Notes under the pieces: generated by a model
What the model was told of the DNA's origin: nothing
Database searches by the model: none
What the model saw: only the letters and a program-made list of their open reading frames with translations
Assembly (NCBI RefSeq): GCF_964340395.1
Contig: NC_135559.1
Span: 10,203,259 to 10,267,258, forward strand
Reading direction: 5' to 3'
DNA length: 64,000 nucleotides
Origin: Glandiceps talaboti
Lineage: Eukaryota > Hemichordata > Enteropneusta > Spengelidae
Shown here: positions 38,001-61,230 of the stretch, one piece after another
How the letters are laid out: every line of letters begins with the position of its first letter
Numbering within the stretch: the stretch's first letter is position 1
Made by a program: the position numbers and the translations under genes

Positions 38001-40365
38001 TGCTTTTTTGTTTGTTTTTTCGTTGACAGAGTTTTGTGCCCCCTATGAATTTCCATGCATGAATGGTGGGTGTGTATCAATGAACTGGATCTGTGATGGC
38101 ACAGATGACTGTGGTGATTACTCTGATGAATCTGAAGAAGCCTGTCATCATGCTGGTATGTCAAGCAATCATTGGTCAGTACACTATCATGTGATTCTCA
38201 CATGAAGCAATGACATCCATGATTGGTCAATGCATTGCCATGTGATTGTCATATGAAATAATGATTGGTCAATGTACTGTCATGTGACTGTCACATGCAA
38301 CAATGAGATCTATGATTGGTCAATGTATTGCTATGTGATTGTCACATGTATTACTGACATCAGTTATCTCTCAACAATCTATGGACTGAGTTTATTACAT
38401 CAATACTATCAATTAATGGTCTATTAATGGTATACATATTGCCATGTGACTCACAAAGACTAAATTGAAAAGTTTGGACCTCTGTTTCTAATGAAGACCT
38501 GTTCATTTTTTATGTTGATGATTAATCAAATTATGTGGTGTTTGTTATGTCACTCGTAATCCAGGCTTCAATTTACTGAATAAACTAAATCTATTGTTTT
38601 TCAATGTGGTAGAAATATTACACAAGTGTCTGATAGTGGTTCCTCTGTTGTGCAATTCTAATCATCCTGTGATAAATGTAGTGTAAACATTGGTCCTAAA
38701 ACAGATAATCTAGTTTTCTTAGGCACCTCCCTACTGAGACTAATTATACCAACATCCATTCAATAGCTTATCACTGTTGTATCAACAAGTTGCGACAATA
38801 GTTTTAGTTTGTGTCTATCTTAGAAAACCAACGGCTCAACTACAAGGGTAATAACTGTTGCATCTCCTTGATAGGTTGTGGATTTGGAGAATTCTCATGC
38901 GATAATGGTGAATGTATACCTGAAAGCTATGTATGTGATGACATCACTGACTGTTCTGATGGATCAGATGAGTATGACTCACTATGTGGTAAGCTGATGT
39001 ATCCTACTATAAGTCAGTGTTTGTCTAGTTTGTTTCTTTTCACTTATTTTTACTGTCCTGTACAGTTTACAGCCCTTTTCCAGAAAACGTGGAGAAGACA
39101 TCTTCAAATGAAAATTCATAGTATCGATTGAACTTTTATTCGAAACGCAAACTTAAAGATTGTATGTGAAATTGTCGACTGCACACTTCAGTCGTTGTCA
39201 ACAGATTGACCAACTGTTCACTTCCATGAACCTCTGATCCTTTATTAGGCTCAAATGTCCTTAAGGTCACATGGTCTGAATAGTGGGTCAATCTGTTGAC
39301 AAAGACTGAAATGTGCAGTGAAATATTTCGGGTATAGTTTGTTTGGAACAAACCTTTCATTCGATACTGTGTATCTTGCAATAGGAGACTTTGTTAGTAC
39401 CCAAAGGGAGGCTTTTATAATCGGCTATGTCTTTGACATTTGACCCTGATTATGACTTGCAGGGTCAATTATTGAAATCCAACAATTTCTTTCCTATCAC
39501 AGTCTTATTTATTTGTTTCCAATATATTTTAAATGATACCCATAGGTAGTATAGGAGAAGAAAATATACACAGGGATCACTTTTAGTACTCATATAACTT
39601 TTTACTAAATGGTGGCCATATTTCTGTTTTTAGTGGCAGTACGTTGATATAAATGTTTACTTTGTTGCCTACAGGATCATGTGGACAAAATGAGTTCCCT
39701 TGTTTTAGTGGGAATACAATGTGTATTCCTTCTAGTTGGGTTTGTGATAACATGGATGACTGTGAGGATGGATCGGATGAAATGGGCTTTGGATGCTCCG
39801 GTAAGCTTTTACATTTTGATTGTTTTATGCAACCATCCATTGATTATTATTGATTTTAGATGCTTGTATTGAGTGAGCTTTATAGAAAGACTTTATGCCA
39901 TGATAAAAGTACATTACCACAGCATGATCACTGATACCGAAATAACATATGTAGAAATATGATTAACTACTTCCTATTCTTTGTATGTGCAATAGTACTT
40001 ACCTCTGACTAGAGGCTCAAAAAAGGTTCATTAATATGTATGGGTAGCACATTATTTTTATGACACACATAGGTAGTAAAATTCTATCTCAAGTAACAAG
40101 CGTGAAACTTTTTTTTTTGCTATTACAGATGCCTGCAGCTATGACCAGTTTTCTTGTACTTCAATGGAATGTGTACCATATTACACTGTATGCGATGGCT
40201 ATCCTAACTGTTATGATCAAAGTGATGAAGATGCAATGATGTGTGGATATTATGATGGTATGTTTGTACTCAGTGTGTCACCTCTGCATATTTATGTGTC
40301 TTTTTTTCTCACATAATATCTCCCTTTTTGTACTACTCAGCCTCTCTGTCTGTCTGGCTGCCACT

Positions 40366-40445
<80 letters not shown>

Positions 40446-40492
40446 CTGTCTGTCTGTCTGTCTGTTTGTCTCCCCTCCCTCCCTCCCTCCCT

Positions 40493-40575
<83 letters not shown>

Positions 40576-41855
40576 GGCTATTTGGGAATACTGGTATGAT
40601 TACAGGATTAATGACAACATTGCAAACTTCCATTTTCGTTGATCATTATCAATATTATAGCTGTCAATATCATGATAAAAGCTAATCTGTGCAAACTAGC
40701 TCTGTCTCTCTCTCTCTCTCTATCTCTCTCTCTGTCTCTCTGTCTCTCTCTCTCAGACTATATTTCTCTTCATTTGCAAATGTTGTCTCTCTATTAAATT
40801 AGATATGAATGTTTATTTTCTTTTTGGCTTTTCAGAAGCTGGAGCTGTAGTCTCTATCATAATAATTATCATAATCATAGGTACCGTTTGTCCATTCTTT
40901 TTCCTTTGCTGTGGTGGTATTTATGCGCTTCACAAACACCAAAAAAGAAAAACGACAATTGTACATACAGGAGGACATACCATGGCACACCAGGCTGCTA
41001 TCAACCTCACTGCCACCAACCAAATGCAGTAAGTACATCTAATATAGTATCACATAATGTGGAATCTGATAATACACACCAAATGAAATTTCGACCTTGG
41101 AACAGGTCCAGATGGGTAACATTGCTGTGTTATGGACAGGTCTTGGTCAATCTGTTTAAAATCTGATGTTGGGAACTTGGCATGATATCTATATCTGTCT
41201 CCTAATTTTATTTTTTGTTTGTTCTTTTTTTGTTCTGTGAGCGCCTGATACCTACATCTGACACAATACCATAGGTGTTCTCGGAAAATACAAGAGCACT
41301 GAGTGAATTTACCCAATGATTGAGAATACATAATGTGCTGAAACATACATGTTTAGATTAAGATTATAATTTAGGAGTGAAAAACTGTCATCTAGCAAAT
41401 TATAGAAAAAGAAAATTGTTAAAGTGCCTCTGTTAAGGAGACACTAATGTGAAAACCTGGGATTGAACCCTGGCCTTTAAGGGTAAAACACAGCCATATA
41501 CTATAGAATCACTGACAAGCAAGTACTTGTCTGTGATGGCATATACATGTAGTATTCTAAGGGCCAGGGGGTCATGCTCCCATACAATACAAGCATTCTA
41601 AGGGTTACTGTGCCTAGCAGGTTATACAATACATGACAATAGAAACATTAAAACATTACTAATCTGGTTGTCTCTTTTTACAGTCAACAACCTAGCCATC
41701 CACAACCAAGCTATCCAACAGCACCACCACAAGGCTATGGACACGCACCACCACATCCTGGGTATGGAGCCCAACCATATGACAACCCAGGAGGTGTCCC
41801 CGGACCAGCAGTATATCATCCACCACCACCACCACCACCTACTGTGTATCGTTAG
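31392..41855 (+). CDS. Gene C: LDLa-C-type lectin-LDLa(7) transmembrane protein
   Basis: Fourteen exons: 31392-31491, 32369-32482, 33078-33239, 34093-34181, 35128-35281, 36056-36172, 36780-36887, 37273-37392, 38030-38155, 38875-38988, 39675-39800, 40129-40257, 40836-41028, 41684-41855. The total is 1824 bp, 607 aa. Signal peptide 1-33; LDLa1 34-71; C-type lectin domain 72-206 on three exons ([56 protein letters not shown]); seven more LDLa at 207-486, each on one phase 1-1 exon; TM about 490-515 ([15 protein letters not shown]); a Pro/Tyr/Gln-rich tail ending [12 protein letters not shown] plus WND is the calcium site-2 signature of mannose-type lectins, so sugar binding is plausible. Likely a surface glycan/ligand receptor. 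Orthologue not recognised. Confidence 0.9.
31966..32030. repeat. (CTGT)n microsatellite
   Basis: About 16 CTGT units, followed by degenerate CTGT/CTCT sequence to about 32165, in gene C's first intron. Confidence 0.95.
32690..32815. repeat. Half-copy of the 39110-39385 foldback
   Basis: CAACTTTTATTCCAAAACATAAACTTGAAAATTGTA...ACTGCACACTTCAGT follows the left arm of the element at 39110-39385. Gene C intron. Confidence 0.6.
33274..33885. repeat. Direct repeat pair inside a C-type lectin intron
   Basis: TACTGTACAGCTGATG followed by AAAAAAATAACACAGAAAAC and GTTTTAAT occurs at about 33279-33323 and 33834-33887, with about 550 bp between. It marks a local duplication in the intron that splits the lectin domain. 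Confidence 0.75.
35690..36005. repeat. Degenerate ~60-bp repeats with paired TCATGTGA/TCACATGA motifs
   Basis: About five units each contain a CATGTGATTGTCACATG palindrome followed by ACAAAGACTTCAATGATTGG. Every unit thus has two E/M-box sites (TCATGTGA type) and an inverted CCAAT box (ATTGG). The array lies just upstream of the LDLa2 exon of gene C and recurs at 38160-38350. Confidence 0.8.
37547..37896. mobile_element. Foldback MITE-like element, family 1, copy 2
   Basis: AAGTGGCCATATGGATGAGA ... TCTCATCCATATGGCCACTT. Arms of about 150 bp on each side are almost perfectly complementary up to a GTACGTAC centre, so this is the best preserved copy of the family. The bases outside (ATTAAAG / CTTTAAT) are also symmetrical, leaving open whether TTAA or TA is the target site. 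It sits in the gene C intron before exon 38030-38155. Confidence 0.93.
38160..38350. repeat. Second array of CATGTGA/TCACATG + ATTGG repeats
   Basis: About four units with CATGTGATTGTCACATG-like palindromes and ATGATTGGTCAATG, clearly the same repeat as at 35690-36005. It begins immediately after the donor of the exon at 38030-38155. Confidence 0.8.
39110..39385. repeat. Foldback element in gene C intron
   Basis: ACTGCACACTTCAGTCGTTG followed by TCAACAGATTGACC is matched in inverted form by GGGTCAATCTGTTGACAAAG then ACTGAAATGTGCAGT. Outer sequence TATCGATTGAAC... pairs with ...CATTCGATACTG. About 275 bp, non-coding. Confidence 0.82.
40369..40570. repeat. Compound CT / CTGT / CCCT repeats
   Basis: (CT)n, a short (CTGT)n, (CCCT)n with a C-run, then (CT)n again, in gene C's intron before the TM exon; a shorter CT/CTGT tract follows at about 40702-40755. 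Confidence 0.95.
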
Positions 41856-41864
41856 GACAACAAA

Positions 41865-41870
41865 AATAAA
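41865..41870 (+). terminator. Poly(A) signal of gene C close to the stop
   Basis: AATAAA only 9 bp after the stop, directly before (CAA)n. Another AATAAA is at about 41938-41943. Either would give a very short 3' UTR. Confidence 0.5.
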
Positions 41871-41872
41871 TC

Positions 41873-41902
<30 letters not shown>
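41871..41902. repeat. (CAA)n microsatellite
   Basis: About ten CAA units in the 3' UTR or just beyond gene C. Confidence 0.95.
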
Positions 41903-41903
<1 letters not shown>

Positions 41904-43490
41904 CATCAGGATTGGTGTCTGTATTAACTTACCAATTAATAAACAGTCAATTGGTTATTGCAATACTGTGTTGTATGAATCTGTGTATTGCCCTGATAAT
42001 GTTTTTTTTTTTCAAATACTAGTCATTATTACATAATGTACATGCCCATTGATTACTTGCATCGAGGTACACACATACTCGTAGCATTTGTAGTGTATAG
42101 CTGCAGAGAATACTGCAAGCACTCATGCGCATACCCCGAGTGTACCACACTTGCACTCATATACCATGGGGTTCTGTCATAATTGTTCAGGGGATTGGGG
42201 GAGGGGGGAGGAGGAATAGAAGGACTATTGATACAGCTGTCCACTATTCTAGCTGTCTCTACTTTTCCCACTTGGCAAAAGAATGCAGTTGTCCATTATT
42301 TCAGACTTGTATTCGACCTTTATTGACAAGAAACAGTATAATTAAAACCAAAGTTTGTCCCACAGATTCAAGAATGTAAGTGATAACAACAGACATTTGA
42401 TGCATGTTTATATAGTTATGCATTATGTGCACATCTGACCTTGATTTGCCCTTTGCTTTAAAACACAGAAAACCCTTGTTTTACTCGTTAACCCTAATCT
42501 CTTAACATTACAATACAATGAGTTAGACCTTGATGGAACACCTTAAAACCCATGATTATACCCTTTAGATTTGGATTTGACACAGTAGGTATGATGCAAG
42601 AATGTTGTTTATCAACTGTTTAAAGCTTGCACTAGCTGCAACTGGGACATTCTTTTCATGAAGTAATGACCAAAGATATATTCACTAAAGATAAGTCAAT
42701 TACTTAGACATTGTATCTGATAGTGGTCAAATAATCTGTAGGTAGTGTAATGGCAAGTTTATATCTTGAGCGAAAGTTTGGTTTTGAATCTGTCGGCATG
42801 TTAAAACTGTACTAGCTGTAATTGGAGTATCAGACAATTACAATATATTCACTGATAAAACACTTAATTATCAGACATTGTACACGTTAATCTGTAGTCA
42901 ATACTATCCACAATTAGAACAAAAACAGGTTGAAATCACCATTGATGGCGCTGATTTTTGGGTGCCAACTCAAAAATGAATTTGATTTAATTTATCGTGT
43001 ATACAGCTACAAAAAAAATGTTTACACGCATGTGAAGTAATAATGTTATTGTAATACTGCTAATGCAGCTTGAATGTTAGAGTGTCAGTTTTCACGTTTA
43101 TACTCATGGAGACCTTCCATGACATCACTTTACCTGCTCTCCTGTTTTTTAGCCCTTGAAAAAGACTGTCTGTGCAGTCTAAACATCGAGATCAAATAAA
43201 GCAGAAGTTTTAACCAGATTTCGACTTGTCCTTTTATTAGAACTCAAGGTAGGCTTATCTCTGTGTAAAAAGACTACAAGTCATGCACCCCTGTATAAAT
43301 TGTGATTATATTTGGCAGGAAACAACTTTAGTGGGATAGAGTTCACAAATATTGGTCACGTGATAGCTAATCACGGCAGCTAATTTTGTCTAAAAATACG
43401 ATTTAAGGAACTTTTTCAGGCTGATTATGTGCAAATATGGAGGAAGAATGCTACCTAGCTAGCTAGCTATGAAAACAGTGCTTAGAAACT
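41903..43490. other. Intergenic DNA between convergent genes C and D
   Basis: No supported exon. The part at 42060-42175 resembles 29090-29220. Near 43140-43200 the sequence CCCTTGAAAAAGACTGTCTG...CATCGAGATCAAATAAA has the look of a dispersed repeat end (small GACTG/CAGTC hairpin plus AATAAA), but its family cannot be settled here. Confidence 0.45.
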
Positions 43491-43496
43491 TTTATT
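43491..43496 (-). terminator. Poly(A) signal of gene D
   Basis: Minus-strand AATAAA about 175 bp downstream of gene D's stop codon; no closer canonical hexamer was seen. Confidence 0.5.
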
Positions 43497-43668
43497 CAGT
43501 AATGCCCAAACCATTCCAGATATATATTACATGTCCATTTTTAAATTAAAGCATTTACAATGTAAAGTAAATCTATATAATTCAGAAAAGTCGGAGTTCT
43601 GGTCATTTGATGAGTGAAATTGCTGATCAGCATTTACTATTAAGAAATTTATCTGACATGCATGATAT

Positions 43669-49281
<5,613 letters not shown>

Positions 49282-50801
49282 TCCTTTCTTTGCAGTACGT
49301 AGATCTGGGGAAAAAATTCAAGATATTTCAAATCTCAGCCATGTGCACAAACCTGTCCCTTGGTACGTGACTGTAAGAGGTATGGGTTCCATGTTTATAC
49401 AGCGCCATCTATCGTTCATTAAACAACATTGACAGTTTGCACGCAGTCGAAAGCTCACACTTATCAAAAATAATTATTCTGTGTGTACTGGTTGTAAATG
49501 TCTAATTCTGAGAGGTGCATTTACTCACAAATATTAGTGAAATATGTATATAACAAGCACAATAAATTCATGTAAATAAGAAATTCAAAAAAAAAATCTA
49601 CCTACCTCACATAGGGAGTACTAGTAATACTATATCGGAACGACACAATCTTTTTAGGCGTAAGTGCTGGATCCAAAAATGATTGTCATAAATGTATATT
49701 ACTAAATTGTACCTTCAATTTCTGCTCCTATTGTACTGCAATGGAGTCACTTCTCTATGGTTTTAGACGAACTGCTGAGTAGCGAAAATGGCATGTGTTT
49801 TTCATCCCATACTGGCAATATTCCCATCAATTTCTTTTTTGAACCTACCGGAAGGAACCGAACGTTCGTCCACGAAGGAACACCTCGTAGAGCTCGCGCG
49901 CACACAAAAGGAACGTTTCGATACTTGGTTCGACAACATCACACACATGTGTTGTGCGCGCCTTAACATGTTTCATAATTATACATATTTTGACTGATCG
50001 CGAATGCAACATCATACATACTTCTGTTTTCTCAAGAGACTGTGGGCCACCCCAACACAGACTATTCCCGAGGGCGGCAGTATGGCTATGGACGTGGCAC
50101 ATTACAAAACGGTACATTGGTTGTCATCACACTCAAATACTACAGTGGAAACCCAGCTTTCAGCTGACTAAGAGACGTAAACTGTGATGAGTTTTGTCAC
50201 GACATTTTGGCTATCAATGCTACTTGGTTTGATCGTACTCACTGTAGGGTGGCATTTTCGATAACTTCCACACGGGGCTTCCACACTATTGCAGACGAGA
50301 CTGAACATTTTTGGGACTTCCAGTGTTTACACTATATTGATTAGAGAGTGATTTTATCAGCACAACAAAGGCACTGCAGCCACTATGACCCACTTGTTGT
50401 GTAATCTACCACATCAGACAACATTAGTTTTACTTAGACAATGCGTCTATAGTAAACTAAAAGATCGGTTTCCATAGTAGGAGCATATTGAGAAGCGATG
50501 TAACGATGTTACATACGTTTAGTTTGCGTTGCCGTAAAAGGGACACCACTTGTTTAAGAGGATCATACTTACGACGCATGCACACTTACAAAAAAACACC
50601 CGAGAAAAATACGCTTTCAACTCCTGAGATTTATTATCCTTCACTCCTTCATGCTGAAATTACACGCCATGTTTTATTTTTGATGAATTGTAAAGTTGAT
50701 ACAATACTTTTTCCGGGATTCTGTCTGGAGATGCCCCATGTATCTAATTGTATTTTGAAATTTGGTAAAACCACCTAGGTGACATAAATCGGAGTAAGTG
50801 T
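49282..50801. other. Intergenic DNA between genes D and E
   Basis: Contains the 5' flank of gene D and the 3' flank of gene E, both on the minus strand. Nothing coding could be supported; no clear repeat family was recognised. Confidence 0.5.
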
Positions 50802-50807
50802 TTTATT
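50802..50807 (-). terminator. Poly(A) signal of gene E next to the stop
   Basis: Minus-strand AATAAA begins three bases after the TAG stop (50813-50811), implying a very short 3' UTR if used. Confidence 0.5.
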
Positions 50808-50810
50808 AGT

Positions 50811-57855
<7,045 letters not shown>

Positions 57856-58415
57856 ACCGTCATCTTTTATACCTAGGTAAAAAAAATGACGTATATTAAA
57901 AATCGTCCGTGGACGAGGTGGTTTTATTAAAGTTGACAACGCTTATCAAACGTTGAGCTATTCATTGTATGACAGTATAAAAGGTATAGTTTTAATTGCC
58001 ACGGTAAATTAAAAACGAATGTGACAATATGGTGAACTTGACATTGGTCATAAAAGTCATGTACATGTAAATCATGGCCCCGAAACGTACAGTGTCTCGT
58101 TTACAAAACCAGATACTAATATATTACAATTTTGTACTTCCAAAAAAAAAAAAACAGACTGGAAAAATACAAGTTTTAAGTTTGCTTATTTTGGGAAAGT
58201 ATATACTTACCTAAGAAACTTATTCATGGTTAGTTTTCGAGAAAGTTTGCATGTCATACGAGCTAATCCAACAACATGTGTGCTCGAAGCGTCTCTCATC
58301 ATGATTCAACAACACATCGAACTAATGACGACGCAGAAAGAACAAGCAGAACGCAGGGATTATGAGAGTAGAACACCACGTTCTATTAATTAGCATGATT
58401 TGAGATGAGTACAGA

Positions 58416-58448
<33 letters not shown>

Positions 58449-58492
58449 TACACACATATGTGCACGCACGCACACACATACGTGCACGCACG

Positions 58493-58545
<53 letters not shown>

Positions 58546-58721
58546 TAATTACAATGTACATTTTTCTTGATTCAATTATTAGATTATAATATACTGAAAC
58601 ACTGTCCCGATAGTAAGCTTGTTTAATAATTTTCATATAATTGATAGATTGCAACATCATTAGCAATATTAATAAACGTCATTTTTTGACCGTTTTTTTT
58701 GTGTTAGTGTCAGGAATTATA

Positions 58722-58809
<88 letters not shown>

Positions 58810-58872
58810 TATTACGCTTACGCTCTGCCACTGCGGTATAGAGCACTGTCTTAGCAGATTGATACTCACCGA

Positions 58873-58971
<99 letters not shown>

Positions 58972-59178
58972 TACATACATACACACATACATACATACAT
59001 ACATACATACATACATACATACATACATACATACATACATACATACATAAATAAATATAATATATGCATATATATATATATATATACGGTCTCACTGGAG
59101 AGAACAGTGCCCAATGCAATATTAGCAGAGTATTATAGTCACCCTGCTTAATCATCCTATGAAATGGTTCTCGTAGTA
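57856..59178. other. Upstream region of gene E with long microsatellites
   Basis: The 5' flank of gene E. It has TATAAAAG at about 57875-57868 on the minus strand, too near the ATG to be a normal TATA box for this start. (AC)n is at about 58417-58542, (AT)n at 58722-58808 and 58874-58960, and (ACAT)n at 58960-59050. No coding exon was found. Confidence 0.55.
58816..58873. repeat. Fragment of the 6793-7260 palindromic element
   Basis: GCTCTGCCACTGCGGTATAG and the following AGCACTGTCTTAGCAGATTG, ending in CACCGAG, match the end of the element near 7208-7260. As there, (AT)n begins at once after the end; here AT tracts lie on both sides. Confidence 0.88.
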
Positions 59179-59185
59179 TCTCCAC

Positions 59186-59187
<2 letters not shown>

Positions 59188-59220
<33 letters not shown>

Positions 59221-60779
59221 ATTTTTTTATTTTCCAAAAGAATATAGTAACAACAAAAAGGAAGGAAAAGAAAAGGAGAAAGGGTTACATTGCACGGTAT
59301 AAATTGCTATAAAATGCTATAAAGTGATTGGAATCCTATAATGCAGAAGTATCACTCGATTCTTAGATTGTCCCACTTGTTCGAGCAAATTTCTAGCTTA
59401 TTTTTCCTCTTCGCTATAAAAATCTCTGTCTCTCTAGCGATTCTGACATTTACTTTGACAAGATTGAATGAAGGAATAGCTTTCCTAATTTTGCAATCAT
59501 AGACTGTTTTTTTGACAATCAAAATAAGATGGTTGAACAGTATGTTGAATGATGGGTCACCAAGAAGTATCTGCTTAGTAGACAATGTCAATGGTGAATT
59601 AATAGCTTTCCCCCACAAGAGAAGAAAGCTTTTCCAAATAACAACAACACATTCACATTTAACAAACAAATGAACAAGGGTTTCATCCTCCATATTGCAA
59701 AATGTACAGTAGCTACTGTTGACTCTCGGGGGATTCATACGACATAACACATAATTTGTATAGAGTATATTATGTAAAATTTTAAACTGAAATTCTTGGA
59801 GCTTTGAATTCATCGTCGTCCAAAAAGGCAAGGTAAAGATTTTTGACCACTCATCGTTTTGGATGTCAAGAAAACTTGCAAAATAAATTTTAGCCTTAGG
59901 GGGGATAAAGTAATCTGATGTCAATCTTTTCCTGATATGCCTAGTTTTGCATTCATTAAGACGTGTTAGTTTGCCACAATTAAGAAAACCAATTGGTATC
60001 TCTGGCCTTACAATCTCTGCCTTGCCCTTTTTCCATGGAGTCGGAATCGAATGCAAAATACCGTACCAACATAAAAGATTATTGTGATTACACCCTAGAC
60101 GAGAGAGTTCCTCCCAGCCTTTCAACTTATTTTCTTCGTTAAAAATATCAGCAACAAATACAATTCCTATTCCGTATAAAAACTGGTTAAATACAGACTT
60201 ATGATTCACGAGAATTTCTGAATTGTTCCAGATAACTTGGTGTTCTGTAGGGAAATTAGAAATATAATTGATTTCACTCCAACACACAAGGCTTTCTTTA
60301 AAGAAACTTGGAAGTACAACTGGCAATAAATTGACATTATAATTACATCGCAAAATAAGCTTACCACCAATAGGCCTCAGAAAGAAGTCTAATATTAATT
60401 TCCATGGGTGTTTGAAATCATCAACATGGTATCTACTTAGCCAAGTTACTCTGAAGGCCTTGTACAAAGCAAAAATATCAATCATACCTAACCCCCCTTC
60501 ATTAATATCACCAATCAATGTGTTTCTACTAATTCTATCCGGACCTTTCCATATGAAACGGTGAATATGACTATTTAAAATCTTAATATCCCTTTTCTTG
60601 ACTTGGATGAGATTAAAAATATACAGAAACTTTGGGATGATAAGTGACTTTATGATTTGAATCTTACCAATCAAAGTTAGCCCTCTAGAGTTCCACAGGT
60701 TGAGTAAACGATGCATAGACTTAAGCGGGGCCGATATATTTTCCGAATATGCAAGTGAAGTGTTGTAGGAAAAGAATAT
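59188..60779 (-). mobile_element. 5'-truncated L1/Tx1-like LINE with poly(A) and target-site duplication
   Basis: On the minus strand the element runs from 60779 to a poly(A) tail (T-run 59188-59216 on plus). TCTCCACAGTT occurs on both sides (59179-59189 and 60780-60790), an 11-bp target-site duplication that marks a target-primed reverse-transcription insertion. Only the 3' 1.6 kb of the LINE is present. Confidence 0.93.
59352..60779 (-). pseudogene. C-terminal part of LINE ORF2 (post-RT region)
   Basis: The frame is open from the truncation point to TGA at 59354-59352, about 475 residues. It starts after the catalytic core of the reverse transcriptase: no FADD-type box is present. LTLIGKIQIIKSLIIPKF and later IWKGPDR are typical of the region after the RT palm in L1/Tx1-clade ORF2. 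CTFCNMEDETLVHLFVKC is the C-terminal Cys/His motif of these proteins. The frame is intact, so the insertion is probably young, but the fragment lacks endonuclease and RT active sites and cannot move itself. Confidence 0.92.
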
Positions 60780-61145
60780 TCTCCACAGTTACCATTTCAA
60801 ATATTTATAACAAAACGTATTGTAATTCTTGTTGCATAGCAACAGATCGTCACCTAATGACAACTTAACGAGCGGCAGCAGCGACAGATCGACAAGGTCC
60901 TGCAACAAATGGCTTTCCTAGTAAGGGAAAGTAACGTTAACATTCTACCCCGACTTAGGGATACCCATGCTCATAACATTTGCAGCGAGCGTTCATCGGG
61001 AGCACCAGAGGAGCACCATCAGTATGTTAGACTTACGTCATCTGCCCTACACTCTACAGCTACGTGATACATACGGTGACTGGCCGGCATTTTAGGTCAT
61101 TGTTATCGATCCGTAACTACCTGTACAACGTGAAATCTCTCCGGT

Positions 61146-61230
61146 ATGATGTCAGACTCAGACAAAAAATGCGCCAGGTTTATTGGTTACAAAAAGCTGA
61201 AGAGATTCATCGTGGAATACGAACCTCAAG
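61146..61230 (+). CDS. Probable first coding exon of an unidentified gene (3' beyond window)
   Basis: Starting at tandem ATGs (61146 and 61149), the frame reads MMSDSDKKCARFIGYKKLKR then FIVEYEPQ and reaches a good donor AAG|GTAAAA in phase 1. The region just upstream is richer in G+C than the surroundings, as expected for a promoter. No following exon was found before 64000, so the gene would have a long first intron. I do not recognise the protein. Could be a chance ORF; transcript evidence would decide. Confidence 0.4.

Noticed and set aside
41668-42036. Plus-strand ORF of 122 aa near gene C's end
   Set aside because: A different frame from gene C's last exon; the frame joined to the TM exon encodes the Pro/Tyr tail and stops at 41855.
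59352-60716. Host gene on the minus strand
   Set aside because: It is the C-terminal part of a LINE ORF2 with poly(A) tail and target-site duplication.
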